From positions 124,001-188,000 of the forward strand of contig NBIV01000132.1 of assembly GCA_003194525.1 (NCBI GenBank): a stretch of 64,000 nt of DNA. The letters run 5' to 3'. The stretch's first letter is position 1. The number at the start of each line of letters is the position of its first letter. The DNA is from Gracilariopsis chorda (lineage: Eukaryota > Rhodophyta > Florideophyceae > Gracilariales > Gracilariaceae). A program made the translations under genes and the position numbers. This document shows, one piece after another, positions 45,001 to 55,998 of the stretch. The notes under the pieces were generated by a model that was given only the letters and a program-made list of their open reading frames with translations, searched no databases and was not told where the DNA came from.

Positions 45001-45300
45001 GGGACCACCCAAGGGTACTACCACTCGATACCATCATTTCAGAAAATGTTGCAGCTCTGAAGTTCATAGAAACCATGAAGCAAGCAACCATTGAAGCAAA
45101 AACACAGATTGAAAAACAGAATCGCTACTCCAAGTCATACACCGATAAGAATCGGTCCCCCTGCACATTCCAAGTGGGACAGAAAGTCATGTTGTCTACA
45201 AAAAAGCTCAATGGGGACCACATGGGAAAGAAGTACAACTACGAATCCCATACTTTGGACCGTTCAGGATCACAGAAAAACTTGGTCCAGTAGCATTTTG
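41973..45300 (+). CDS. pol: Chromovirus pol: protease, RT, RNase H, integrase (fossil)
   Basis: Protease near 42230-42330 ([16 protein letters not shown]), reverse transcriptase at 42.85-43.6 kb ([26 protein letters not shown]), RNase H at 43.7-44.08 kb ([22 protein letters not shown]), and integrase at 44.3-45.1 kb (zinc-binding start, core with SDRDKV). Parts lie in several frames. Confidence 0.9.
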
Positions 45301-45429
45301 TCTAGACTTGAGTCATAAACTGAAGCCAAAAATTCATGATGTGTTCCACGCTAGTGTTCTCAAGCATTACTCAGAAGAAAAATCAATTCGTTCCGAGCCA
45401 GATCATCCCACCCCGGTAACATAGAAGGA

Positions 45430-45610
45430 TGGGACAAAAGAATAGGAAGTAGGATGTATTGTCAACCACAGAAAACGGGCCAGATGATTTGAATTTCTTG
45501 TCAAATGGCTTGGATACCCAAGTCATGAGAACACTTGCATGAAAGAAAGAGACCTCACGAAGTGCAAAGCACTTCTCTGGCAGTATAAGAAGACGAATGG
45601 ACTCCTTTCG
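45430..45610 (+). other. Chromodomain at the integrase C-terminus (fossil)
   Basis: Words FEFLVKWLGYPSHENT and KCKALLWQYKK match the chromodomain core, which defines chromoviruses and targets them to marked chromatin. The rest of the stretch up to 46131 is non-coding. Confidence 0.8.
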
Positions 45611-46131
45611 AGAAGGAACAAAGCATCCTCGTCTCAACAAACGTTGAGGATGAATCAAAACTCCAATGTAGAAGACGGGAGAGAGTTCTACAACAATATC
45701 AACCTCGGCGGAAGATCGTTATACCATTAGATGAGTGAAATCACTGGCATTGAAGCAATCACGAGACGTCTTTGCTGGGCAGCCTGTCATATCTCGTTAT
45801 CATTCGCCCAACATCGTGGACTCTTCTACACCGACGACAATGACATACTGCTGCACCGGATCTTCTTCAACTATGATGGTGGACGATGTTGGACGATACG
45901 TTCGAAATGAATATCTTCTACTATATAGTCGCGCAGTACGGACACCATTCGGGTGAACGAAGTTTTACGGAGAAAAGTGGTTAAATACTGAACCGCTTCG
46001 AAGATGAAGGTCAAGTCCCATTCACCTTGGAACCTGAAACTCAGCGCGACCTGGTCCTATTTCCTCCTGAATCTGGTTTTGTGCGAGTCTAAGAAAATCT
46101 TCGTCACGAGTTGGGTTCACTTTACTGTTAT

Positions 46132-46141
46132 GGGAGAGTGA
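46132..46141 (+). other. Polypurine tract of the chromovirus
   Basis: GGGAGAGTGA lies directly before the TGTTAGAA start of the 3' LTR. Confidence 0.65.
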
Positions 46142-46792
46142 TGTTAGAATTAGTTATTATTTACCTTTCTTTAAATATAGTTGGCTTTCGCATCGGTTCT
46201 AACGTGCACAACCCAGCTAGTTCTATTTTAATCGATCTCTTGAAGAGATCAGTCACCCTTTTGCCTTGCCAAACTGCCCTCAAAGCCGAGTTGACATCTT
46301 CGTGACACCCTTTCAATATTACATGACAACATTTTCAAGTCCGAGAAGTCTTGTTTGACCACATGGACATATGGGCTCTAAATTACACGTGCTTACTACT
46401 CAAAAAGTTGATAGACACTTCAAATGGTACATGAAGAATCGAAATGTCATGGAAGATTCTGAAGGGAGTAGTGCCAAGTCATCACTAGCACCTTGGGTTC
46501 ATGCCAGATCATCTCGACCTTGTCTGATGACAATTCATCAGCACTGATGGAATTTCCCAAGCCATCAAACGACTATATCTGGCACCGAGCCCGGTAAACC
46601 AGTAGTGTACGGAAGCCAGCACGAACAACAAGCATCATACCGTCTACCACGGAAGAATTCTCGTCGACTAGTGGCCCTGATAGAACTAGAATAGAAACTC
46701 TATATAAACTCCAATGGATGTTCCGAACTTTTAATTCGGATGATCATCATCGACCTCCATCCAATTCAACCACTGCACGTCTGTTCCTAACG
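46142..46792 (+). repeat. 3' LTR of the chromovirus
   Basis: Partner of 39251-39902; the TATATAAA box is kept near 46701-46708. Confidence 0.93.
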
Positions 46793-46797
46793 GCCGT

Positions 46798-47628
46798 TGA
46801 GCGCCGTAAAGGCCCCCGTCGTGTTGATATGACATCCTTATCTCAGTACACCAGCGCCACCCATCCAATGCAGATCGCCATTCCCGGTTATGTGGTTTCT
46901 CTTTTGCCCGTCGTCAGCAATGTTATTCGAGCTTATCGTTGCTGAGAGAAAATAACTTTTCACGACCTGAAGTGCACTGCTGGGTTCCGGCATAGATTTT
47001 GTGCCAACTTTTGGCGTTGGGCATGTCTGGTACCTCGCTATCGGTTATTAGCGTGGCTTTTATGGTCGTATCTGCGTATTGCATGCATGGTCTATACGAG
47101 AGCTCGGTGATTTCGTTATGTTGAAACCATGTCGTAGCGTCAGATACGAAGCTCATGGCTGGGCTCTCTCTGATAACGAGAAAGCACGCGAGGAATGTTC
47201 TTTTGGTTCGGTATCAATGGCGCGGTGGTCCGTCCATTCGGTCTCCGCTCGATCTATGGTTGCGCCGGAATCGGTGTCGGCGCATACACAAGCGGTTCTT
47301 TACGCCTGTCGGAAAGCACGTTGAATGGCGTTCCGGTGCTGTGATGGCCGCTTTCAATCAATGTTTGACGGGATTGGGTGTAGCCTTTCCACCTTTCGAA
47401 AAATACACCTCCCATTTTTTACGGATCGGCTCCCATACCGAGCACATTTTTCTCGGTATTCCGCTTGATGTAGGCATAAAGTGCTTTTGTTGGGGTTTAA
47501 ACAGTCAGGAAATGGCCGTTTTCTATTTTGACCGTACCATTGAAACGAGCAACGCTTTATTCTGGTTGTTCGGTAGGCTCGGATCTGGGCATCCAGCCCA
47601 GGCCACCGCTTCCGTTCCAGTTGCATAG
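46798..47628 (+). CDS. Tyrosine recombinase of the DIRS-like element, main part (fossil)
   Basis: Core-binding words (SLSQYTSATHPMQIAIPGYV) follow the chromovirus right end. The catalytic part includes YTSHFLRIGSHTEHIFLGIP, with the family's Arg and His, and MAVFYFDRTIE, with the nucleophile Tyr. Broken in a few places. Confidence 0.8.
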
Positions 47629-47706
47629 CGCGTCGCGCGACGCCGATTATTAATACTGGTCGAAAATCATGAGCGTTGCTCTTATGTTGGTGTTTTGTGT
47701 CTTGTT

Positions 47707-47903
47707 CATGCTCATGAAAGCGCGTGACAGATGAATAGCGAGGGTGGCCTGAAAAGTCGAGCACTGCTTGACGCGTACGATCAGGTCTAAGTGGGTTGTG
47801 ATAATCAGCTCACAATTGGATCACGGCCGACGGCGCCTGGCCGGGCACACTTGTCTTGGATCGCGGCACCCAGGGAACGAGACTGTGTCCCGGTGTGCCT
47901 CTC
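47707..47903 (+). repeat. DIRS-like terminal region, right copy
   Basis: Direct copy of 32858-33060. The following 250 bases (to about 48150) likely complete the element's end; a hairpin-like GGGGGGTTCCCC lies at about 48015-48028. Confidence 0.85.
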
Positions 47904-48150
47904 TCTCCCACCCACCCGCCCGTCTTACTTCGTGTCGACTAATGCCTCTCTCTTTGAGAATAAGAGGGAAAACGTGTAATGGCGAATGAAATCGTGACAC
48001 GTACACAAAAAAACGGGGGGTTCCCCGAAAAGGGGGATCCCGCCCTCCTTGACGACCCTCCTCGGCGCGGTCAAGTCGAGACATCTTAAGCACGGACCAT
48101 CCGTTGGGCCCCCCCTTGGGACCTCTTTTGGACGTTCCACTCCCCGACTA

Positions 48151-48909
48151 CCCCCTCTCTAGGACGGCCGGCTATTCAAGTGGTGGAAGGCGGGTTTCGA
48201 ATGCGTTTTATAGTAGATGGCTGTTGTTTGGGTCTTGAGTTCTAAGCACACTGAGGGCAACTTCAGACGATTTAATTTCGACCTTGGATGAAAGAAACAG
48301 CACTCCATTAGGAAGGGGGCTGCGTCAAGGTACTGACCACCATAAAGGAACACGTTTCCATCCAGTGACCAAAGATTTCGCTCTGTTCTCAATTCACACT
48401 GCCATTCCTTTCCGCCATTTCTTCAAACATCAAGCTCATGTTGAGTATTATAAACTACTTCGTTCCGAGGGCCCTCAAAAATTGCTGAGAGCTACGTCGG
48501 TGTGTCCATGGCAATGAGAAACGCCTTCAATGGAATATTTATTATTCTTAACGGTATAACAGAAAGATAAAAGCGTGTATGACTACAAACGTTTTGAGAG
48601 CATACAACTGAGCGTCAACGGTGAGCAACAATCAGTTGCAGCTTTGAGCATGGTTACATTTCCAGGCACACACTAACAACGAACTCCTTACTCTTTTTCG
48701 GTAAAGATAGCAACATAAACTTTCGACTTGGCACACGAGCAGCACATGTTTATCAGTGAAACCCAAGTAGACCCCCATCACCAATTCTCAATTCAATAAA
48801 CACATTTACTTTTTGTTGCTCTTCTTTATCTTCAGTTGTAGTATATGCCCTGCCAATACGGAAACAGATGTGCATGTTGCGTAAACCCTCGTTTTCTGCT
48901 CTCGTCTGG
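48151..48909. other. No supported gene
   Basis: Sequence between the DIRS-like element and the next promoter. No gene or repeat recognised. Confidence 0.45.
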
Positions 48910-48917
48910 TATAAAAG
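48910..48917 (+). promoter_or_regulatory. TATA box of the 49.0-kb secreted-protein gene
   Basis: TATAAAAG, 118 bases before the start codon; transcription near 48940 would give a leader of about 95 bases. Confidence 0.65.
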
Positions 48918-49034
48918 CTGAGCCGTTTAGGCCATTCGGCCGTCACCCTTCCAGCAGCTCACCTATTCTCGTCTCATTCAAAGAACAAAAGCCTCCTAAA
49001 TCCATCTCAACGCAAACACGGTCAGCCCACAAAC

Positions 49035-49484
49035 ATGACCCGTCTCACCATTGTTTTTCTTCTGTCTGCACTTCTACTCGCAAGCTCTTTCGCTTCTCCA
49101 GCATTGGCCCCCGACCAGATCGACAATAGATCCGACGGTGAAGTCATAGATGATTACCTTGCAACTGTCGATCGCACAGCATGTAATCATCCTTGCTACA
49201 TGTGCAGAAAGATATTTACCGTATCGTGCGACACAAGGCAATGTTGCCATGGTCCCACTGGAGGACGATGTGTGCTATCGTCAAGCAACCGCTGTGTGAT
49301 GCAGAACATGACAGGAAGCAACGCCAATGCAGCTTGTCTCAACTGTCCGTGCGGCAGGAAAAGGTCTTCACGACCGGCCGCCGCTTGTTTGGTTGGCGTC
49401 AGCAAGTGGACTGTGATGAGGGTGTTCGATCCCAATGCATATTGCTGGGGCCCGTGTGACGGATGCGAGTCCTTGAATTACTGA
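49035..49484 (+). CDS. Secreted cysteine-rich protein, 149 aa
   Basis: The signal peptide MTRLTIVFLLSALLLASSFA ends near residue 20 (alternative cut after PALA). The mature part has 15 cysteines, including CC, CPC and CxxC groups and a C-terminal YCWGPCDGC. One possible N-glycosylation site (NMT) is present. No family is recognised; the size, cysteine content and single exon suggest a small extracellular, disulphide-rich protein, perhaps in wall structure or defence (inference). The ATG at 49035 is the first after the predicted transcription start. An NB-ARC/WD40 pseudogene begins 95 bases downstream. Confidence 0.8.
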   Translation: MTRLTIVFLLSALLLASSFASPALAPDQIDNRSDGEVIDDYLATVDRTACNHPCYMCRKIFTVSCDTRQCCHGPTGGRCVLSSSNRCVMQNMTGSNANAACLNCPCGRKRSSRPAAACLVGVSKWTVMRVFDPNAYCWGPCDGCESLNY

Positions 49485-49578
49485 ATTGTTTGTGCAGCTC
49501 GCTGCAACAATAAGGGGCGAGAAATACCTTTAGGGTGCTTCTGATAAAGCTGCGCCATGGTTTTGTGGACGCAAGTGC

Positions 49579-52475
49579 TTGTTTCTGGTTGACGACATAT
49601 GGTGGATGAATGGCATAACCTCGAACGTTTTCACAGTTCTGGGTACCATGTTACACGATGAAAGCCTGCTGGTATACATAACCAGAGATGAACGGTTTTT
49701 GAGAGGAGCTGATAGAATAGTTTGCTTTCAAGAGAAAGACGCACATGGGGACCTGGCACGGCGTATGTTGTTGACGCATGCTGGATTCGATAGTAATTTC
49801 AGAGCAGCAAACCGACAAGCTTTGACAGGTATTCTGGACATATGCGGAGGACTTCCTCCTGCTCTTGGAATTGCAGGCTCGACAATGTGGACGCATCAAG
49901 AGAAGCGAGAAGGCGACAAACAGGATGTGCTGGCAGACAATTATCGCAGTTCGTAGTCCCAAGAAGATAATATTCTAAAGGGCAGTGGGGAGGGCTATGG
50001 ACCGCTGAGACTGATTGTGGACAATTCTATTGAAGTGTTAGTTAGAGTCAGAGAGCTCGGAAACAGACAGGGGTACGAAGAGAAAGATTGGAAAGTTGTT
50101 TCGAGCACTGTGCGTGCTCAAGAAGCAACAGAAGGCTTACGGAGAGATGCTCCAGAAGCTGTAGGACATGGATAGCTTATGTGAGACACGGGAGGTTGCC
50201 AAAAGGATGGACGAGGTATCGCTTGTTCGGATGAGAGTAGACGGCGCAAATGTATTAATGTATTTTACGTACAGCTGCACGACTTGGTGCTGGACATTGC
50301 GATGCGCAAGGCGTCGGAGAGGTACAAAAAGAAGGCGCACTTTTCAACTCTTGCGGACAACTATATGCAAAAGATGGTCGACGGCGCAGATTTGCCGACG
50401 GCACAGATTGAGAAGCGGCAGTTGTTCAGAGCGTGGTGGAATGTGGCAGACGACGGGCACATTTTTGACAATGTCTGCCGAGTTTTGGACGGAGCAGGAG
50501 AAGCAGAGGAGGTAGTATGGTTGTTGGATAGAGCGCAGTGGGTCGTGATGCGGCTGCAAAAGTATGGCATCAGTGGTGTGGAAGACGACGTAAGAATCGC
50601 CGAGGAGGTGAATAAGAAGGCATGTACGGAGCATGGTGCGGCGTTGAAGTACCTGGACATGATACATAGTGCGGCTCAGATGAGTTGTGGTGCTGTGGCG
50701 CGAAACGCGTGTGAAGCTTGGTTTCAGCTGCATGGGCTATTGCGTGGTACGCAAAACAGTGCAAGAGGACAACCGCATTTGTAGCAGAGATCGAACATCA
50801 CGCACCTCGCCCTTGGGTGAAGCCTCAGGTCGGATTCTTACTTGGTGCAGGGGGCGCGGCGTTGGACTCTGTGCAGACGACTGGCGACTTGCTCTGCATA
50901 TGGCACGGGAAGGATTTGGTTCGATTCGTCAGCACTTACAGATATGACGTGTTTGTGACCGAGTACGATAGAAGGTTCGGGAACCAGACGCGATATGCAC
51001 TTGTTGGAACCAAGCGTTCCGAAGGCGTGATGGAAGGCGCTGCTGCAAGCGGTGTGGGTGAAGCTGCTACGGAGAGGCAGAAGTGCCATTGCGCTGCGTT
51101 TTCGAAGGACATGAAGAAGGTGATAACCGGGCACGAGGACGAGAGCGTACTGGTGTGGGATATTGATTGCGGATACAAGCTTGACCGGCGCGTGAGCATG
51201 AATGTGGATGAAACTGATGTCGCCGCAGAGGAAAGAAAAGTGCGAGGTAAATTTGATTCACTCAGGAATATGTGTTGCGGAATGTGGAAGGGCGAAGAGA
51301 CGATAAGAGAAGCTGCGAGTAGCCGTGTGAGAAGTAAGCGCAGTGCTGTGAAATGGTTGGCGGTAAGCGCAGACGGATTGAAGATTGTTTGCGGCTCATC
51401 TGACGGCAAAGTTTCTGTGCGAAGCTGTAGAAGCGGTGCTGTCGGAGATGCGCTTGACGCACTCCCGGGAAGTGGAAGTGTTGAACATGTTGCTGTGAGC
51501 AGTGACGCGAGACGAGTGGTTTGCGTTCAGGGCGGCGATATTCACGTGTGGGACGGCAGAGCTGGAGAACGTTAACGTGATGTGTGCTGCGGTGAGCGCT
51601 GATGGAGAGAGGTTAGTGTGCGGTACAAGAGAATGTGCGGTTCTTGTGTGGGACGTCAACAGCAGTGAAAGATCGGTGCGGAGCATGTCGGGGCACTCGC
51701 GTGTGGTAGGATGTGTTGCGCTAAGCAGCGACGGAAGAGTGGTTGTGCCTGGGTCGTATGATTACAGCGTTCGCGTGTGGGACGCCGACAAAGGTGAGAT
51801 GCTGGGCGCACCGCTGAGAGGACACACAAATGCCGTAGCGCATGTGGCATTGAGCGCAGACTGCAAAGAGGTTGCTTTGGCATCATATGACGGCAATGTG
51901 CGGGTGTGGGACGTGCAGAGAAATGTGGAGACGCCGCACGATGATGAACGCTTCACGACCGGAATAGAAAGTTCTGCATACGCTGGCCATGGCGCACGAG
52001 CTGTTTTCGGGCAAGGTGACGGGTGGGTTCGGTTGATGGACGTGGAGAGCGGGCAAGAGGTCGGACAGCCTCTGCGCGACCACACCGGTGCTGTGCATGT
52101 CGTTGCGCTGAGCGGCGACGGCAGTGGAATTGTGTCGGCGTCAGACGACCTCACTGTGCGAGTGTGGGACGCGAACAGCGGTGCGGCTGTCGGTGTGCCG
52201 TTGACGGATGTGGGCGCTTGGTGCGTTGCGGTGAGCAATGACGGCACGCGAGCAGTCGCTGCGCTGAACGATGGGGCGCTGATTGTGTTCGAACGTGCAG
52301 TGGCCGCGTCATTGCGCGCCTCCGCGGCCACACCGACGCCGTTTGGTGTTGCGCGTTGAGCAGCGACGGCACTTGAGTTGCGTCCGGCGGAAAAGACGAC
52401 ACTGCTCGGGTCTGGGACGTGGCCACGAGTTCAGCCGTGGCGCCGCCGCTCCGCGGTCATACAAATTGGTGGTCT
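49579..52475 (+). pseudogene. NB-ARC/WD40 (NLR-like STAND ATPase) pseudogene
   Basis: The remnant opens with the second half of an NB-ARC domain: a Walker B-like FLVDDIWW, LVYITRDERFL and CGGLPPALGIAG (the GLPLA motif). A helical linker follows (LHDLVLDIAMRKA, DGHIFDNVCRVL), then about ten WD40 repeats from 51.1 to 52.45 kb (VLVWDIDCG, SVRVWDADKG, TVRVWDANSG, TARVWDVA). The P-loop half is missing; the upstream gene ends 95 bases before. Breaks include a TAG at 49954-49956, frame changes near 50.0-50.2, 50.76, 51.57 and 52.31 kb, and a TGA at 52374-52376. Intact relatives are intracellular sensors that oligomerise on ATP binding, with the propeller as the ligand-reading part (APAF1-like). This copy cannot work, but the kept repeats suggest fairly recent loss. 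Confidence 0.85.
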
Positions 52476-53074
52476 GGAGAATCTACGTTGTGTGGCATAT
52501 GTACATGAAAGAGCCAATCAGAGCTCGTTAGCCTCAAACACTGGCCGGGGCAGACCGCCCAAAACCTCCACTTCTTTGGGGACAGTCAAACCAGCCAATA
52601 GCAGCCCGTTACCCTCAAAAATACATTGCATAAATTTTCACAAATGAATAGTCACAGCAAAAATAATCAGGGTATTTGTCAATATGTGACTTGGCGCATT
52701 GCATAGCCATCATGAAGTGCATACCTCAAAAATGGCGCCAACTTCAAAACCACACACTCTACTCGCCATATACACTCGCCGTAGACGCCCCATGGCATTC
52801 ATGCAAACCTCCCACCAGCCTTGCATCCCCATCACCTACAACCACTACTCCCTATAGCCAACCCTCAGCATTCAAAGACTGCTGCCACCAGATTTTCACT
52901 TAGATCAGCTAAACAAACTACTCGCTATTGCTAGCCAATGATACCCGTAAACACATGCTGCTGGCCTCCAAAATTGAAGAACCGCTATAGCCCCGGCTCA
53001 CGGTTTTCTGTCAGCCTTGATGCCATTTTCCTATACTCCGTCATCCGCAGCGTCTTCATAAGCTACATTTCAAA
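52476..53074. other. No supported gene
   Basis: C/A-rich sequence downstream of the pseudogene; no gene or repeat recognised. Confidence 0.4.
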
Positions 53075-53248
53075 ATGGGAAATACACCATCGTCTATAGT
53101 GATTGACTTTTCTACGACAGAGGACGATATTGAAGATCTATATTTTTTAAAGTCACAAAAGAAAGATGCAGAATATAAAAGACGACAAAACGCAGGTGTA
53201 TCGTCGCGAACGCGTAAAATCGCATACAGAGCTCGGCAGTGTTTTTAA
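53075..53248 (+). CDS. Small ORF with an N-myristoylation-like start, 57 aa
   Basis: The frame begins MGNTPSS, which fits the N-myristoylation pattern (Gly2, Ser at position 6), then an acidic stretch (TTEDDIEDLYF) and a basic tail (KRRQNAG, SSRTRKIAYRAR). It is too short to place in a family. It lies just left of a Harbinger-like remnant and might instead be the N-terminal piece of a lost transposase. Confidence 0.3.
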   Translation: MGNTPSSIVIDFSTTEDDIEDLYFLKSQKKDAEYKRRQNAGVSSRTRKIAYRARQCF

Positions 53249-53932
53249 GATGTTAAAAGATACACCAGATCAATACTAGACCCCGTCCGCCGAAACATCA
53301 GTATTTGTATTCAGGGGTGCATCATTTTTGGAAGGGGCTCGCTACTTCTTCTGCTTTGAGGGTCATGATTTACATGGGCATCAACGTTGAAATCATTAAC
53401 GATTGTAACACCAAATTTTTATACCCGCAGTTTCCTGAATTTCGACGTCATTTTCACCGTTTACATTCCTATCCACACCACTCCCACCATTCACAGCGTT
53501 TGCACCGTTAGCGGGACTACTAGTTGCACTGGCAACCTCTTGAAAGTTCTTGCACAAGTTCTTCTTGCACAGTTTGACCATCGAATTGTTCATGTACAGC
53601 GTTTGTATTTGAGGATTTCGGAGCAGGCTGGTGGCCCTTCATCCCAACAGCGCCCGTCTCTGCCGGCAACGGCATCTTTTCAGGTTGAGTATTATCTTGA
53701 ACGAGTTCGTTTCCTTCGTTTTCCGCTCAATAGGATTATTTTGGTGATCTTGTGTAGTTTGAACTACAGAAATGGTGGTTGAAAAAGTAGTGATCAGAAT
53801 CGTACTATAGAGTAACTAAACCAGATTGTGAGGGTAGTTAGCAAAAATGAGTTTGTATGACATACCAAAACTGCCATATACCAACGGTGCATATCTTCTC
53901 AGCTGGAGCTAGAATACATGCAGGTATAGTTT
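53249..53932. other. Coding-like remnants, unassigned
   Basis: On the minus strand, 53396-53720 has coding-like words in two frames (NGANAVNGGSGVDRNVNGEN; ELVQELSRGC), possibly an Asn-rich end of a gene lost with the left part of the neighbouring element. No firm call. Confidence 0.3.
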
Positions 53933-55459
53933 TTACCACTTGCAAATGGTTTTTATTTGAGTTATTGGCTTCGGAGGTGGAGCACCTCTCGCAGCGTCAC
54001 ACATAGCTTTCGTGCCTTCAGGGAGTGGAAAGTTAAAGCTGGGACCAAAGTTAGCCTCAACCACAGGCCTACCGTATAAGGAAATTAAAGGCTGGACATA
54101 TCCAGCACGCACTTCCCAGTTGCTTAAAGACGTGGTTTTGACGTTCAGCTGAGGATTCGGACGCTTTTCTGCATCGGCTTCCTGCGGCATTCTCAGTATT
54201 CCCGCCATTGTTGACGAAGTAGACCGTGCTTATGCATCAAGCATTTCACAGTGCATTGTACGGCGTTTTACACTTTCCAAATCTGCTGACGTGAGTCGAG
54301 GTTGGGGGCGCCAAGCTGAAACTAGATTGCTCATGCCAATGACATTCATATCGTGTAGGTGACGCTTTTCGTGTCTTTGTAAAGATCGTCGTACTGCATG
54401 ACCTCCATATCCATATGCAGAAATGCCAGACCCGACCTCCTCCTCCTTCTGGGCATCGCTTGTAGGCGCACGTGTCACAAATGGCTTTAGTAAAGTATGA
54501 AGCTGCGAAAAGCAGTACCCATACATAATGTACATCTTCACATCTGCAAATGAAGCAAACGCGTCTGGATCACCTTGCCCCGATGCCTCGAATCTGGCGA
54601 CACATGTCCCATACAAACTTTTGAACTCAGCAAACTTTGTTTTTAGCACACCACTTCCACGGACATATGGTCGTTCAGCAGGATTAATCATGATAATATC
54701 GCTAAGTCACTCTCCACCAGTTAGCAATCTGTGCGCATGAGGTTTGAAATTTTGTTCATTGAATGGCGGTGCTATACTTTCACACCAGGGATCGACAACT
54801 TCTTCGTCCAATGCTTCACGGCTTGAACAATCCATTAGGTTTGTTCTCACAACTGTTATCCTTGCATCTGCAAGGACATGTACCAAACGAAAAAACTCAC
54901 TTGCCTCAAACGCCGGACTTCTACCATCGCCAGACGATGTATTGTTCTCTAACTTCTATAGAGACGGTTTTCCAACCATGACGCTGCCATTAGGAACCAT
55001 TGGCACATCTCCACGCACGAAGTCAATTTTCTCGTTTCCTCCATTTGTCCTTGTTATTTGTACAGTTGTATGCGGCATCTTGCGTAGAAATGCGAAAGTT
55101 CCTTCCAAATTATCAAAGTTGCCGTCGATTAACTGCCGTAAATTCGAAACAATAATCTGTCTCTGCGCACTGTTTGTAGCAATCAAATTTCGCTTCGTCA
55201 GAACTTTGGCGTTAGCAACTCCACTGATACTTAGCACTTTTAAGACTTGTTTGCAGAGATTGTTGGCAAATTGCGAGTTGATTACGAAGCTACAGGCTTT
55301 TTCCAGAGTAGATAAAACTGTTTGCTTCTCGTCCATGCCGGTTACTGTATTCGTTATGGCAGGTAGATTGTTAGACATTGCGTGTGCTACGCTTTTGTCC
55401 GATTCCGAATGCACGGTTTTGTTATGTTCATCTGCTGAAAACGGCGACGAAAACCACAT
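53933..55459 (-). pseudogene. Harbinger accessory protein, copy A
   Basis: One frame holds across 509 codons with in-frame stops TAG (54956-54958), TGA (near 54705) and TAA (54230-54232) and no frame change. A helical N-terminal part is followed by FFRLVHVLADARITVV, IAPPFNEQNF and KTKFAEFKSLYGTCVARFEA...DPDAF. This order matches copy C at 61.6-63.0 kb. The helical pattern resembles the Myb/SANT- or trihelix-like partner proteins that Harbinger elements carry to bind their ends (inference). The C-terminal part (53933-54208) is Pro-rich. Confidence 0.6.
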
Positions 55460-55672
55460 CTTCCCTGTCAGATATAGGAGAAAATGAAATTGATTGCAAC
55501 TTCGAAGTGTATGCGATGCTTGTCACATATAGTTCACACAAAGTGGGAAACTTTGGAGCTGCCTTCAGTTACAAATTTCTAAATCAACATGTTGGTACTT
55601 GTCATCAATCAATTGCACCGCTTTCGATTCACAAATTTCGAATCCATGATTCATAAACTCATAGAACGGCCC
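53933..55672 (-). mobile_element. PIF/Harbinger-type element remnant A (right end)
   Basis: The right end is CATAGAACGGCCC (55660-55672), the same terminal repeat that ends the neighbouring element, preceded by an accessory gene reading away from it. No left terminal repeat or transposase is present, so the left part is lost. It abuts the next element with only AAA between the two terminal repeats. Confidence 0.65.
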
Positions 55673-55690
55673 AAAGGGCCGTTCTATGGC
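55660..55690. repeat. Head-to-head terminal repeats of two Harbinger-type elements
   Basis: CATAGAACGGCCC, AAA, GGGCCGTTCTATGG: two terminal inverted repeats of adjoining elements face each other and make a near-perfect palindrome. AAA may be the worn target duplication. Confidence 0.8.
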
Positions 55691-55998
55691 TTTCTTAATC
55701 TGTGAATGGTTAACTCTGAATTAGAAAATTTTCGATTTTGGTCCAGTTTTGTATACAACGAAAAACAAAGGAAACGTCTGAGAGGACAAAGCCATCCTAT
55801 CGCGAAGAGTATGCATGCGACGTCGCAACAACATGGTAGAAATCAATCTTTCGTCGCGCATCATCCGGTTCCTTCAACTTCTTCACCACAGAACCGTTCA
55901 GTCTAAGAAAAGAAACAAACGAAGGCGCCCTTTAGAGAAATGTGTTATGCATATCATTTAAAGTGAAATATGTGCACAAGTGATGGAACAAGATAAGC
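55676..55998 (+). other. Left end of element B
   Basis: Holds the terminal repeat and a plus frame (55706-55906) with basic, Ser-rich composition (KQRKRLRGQSHP), possibly the start of the transposase. Confidence 0.4.

Larger units (their letters stand above)
39251..46792 (+). mobile_element. Ty3/gypsy chromovirus, broken, inserted in the DIRS recombinase
   Basis: LTRs of about 650 bases (39251-39902 and 46142-46792, starting TGTTAGAA) flank an extra zinc-finger ORF, gag, protease, reverse transcriptase, RNase H, integrase and a chromodomain, in Ty3/gypsy order. The insertion is flanked by GCCCT (39246-39250) and GCCGT (46793-46797), matching at four of five positions, and DIRS recombinase sequence stands on both sides. 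A purine tract (46132-46141) precedes the 3' LTR. The LTRs differ at roughly one base in ten, so the insertion is old. Coding parts are broken in about ten places or more. Confidence 0.93.
32858..48150 (+). mobile_element. DIRS-like (tyrosine-recombinase) retroelement, broken, with nested insertions
   Basis: A fossil reading on the plus strand. It starts with a terminal region at 32858-33060, then a gag-like part (33.1-33.9 kb), reverse transcriptase (34.2-35.0 kb), RNase H (35.0-35.9 kb), a C-terminal part (36.1-36.5 kb) and, after a gap filled by a DNA transposon, a tyrosine recombinase (39.06-39.25 and 46.80-47.63 kb), ending with a second copy of the terminal region at 47.7 kb in the same orientation. 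A recombinase instead of an integrase defines DIRS/Ngaro-type elements. Direct rather than inverted terminal copies point to the split-repeat (PAT/Ngaro-like) layout. It is old: at least ten breaks besides three insertions. Confidence 0.85.

Noticed and set aside
48005-48060. Hairpin with GGGGGGTTCCCC as a transcription terminator
   Set aside because: It lies in the end region of the DIRS-like element and no host gene ends there.
50344-52331. Long minus-strand frames opposite the WD40 region
   Set aside because: They are antisense shadows of a GC-rich repeated coding region; the plus-strand WD40 and NB-ARC motifs explain the sequence.
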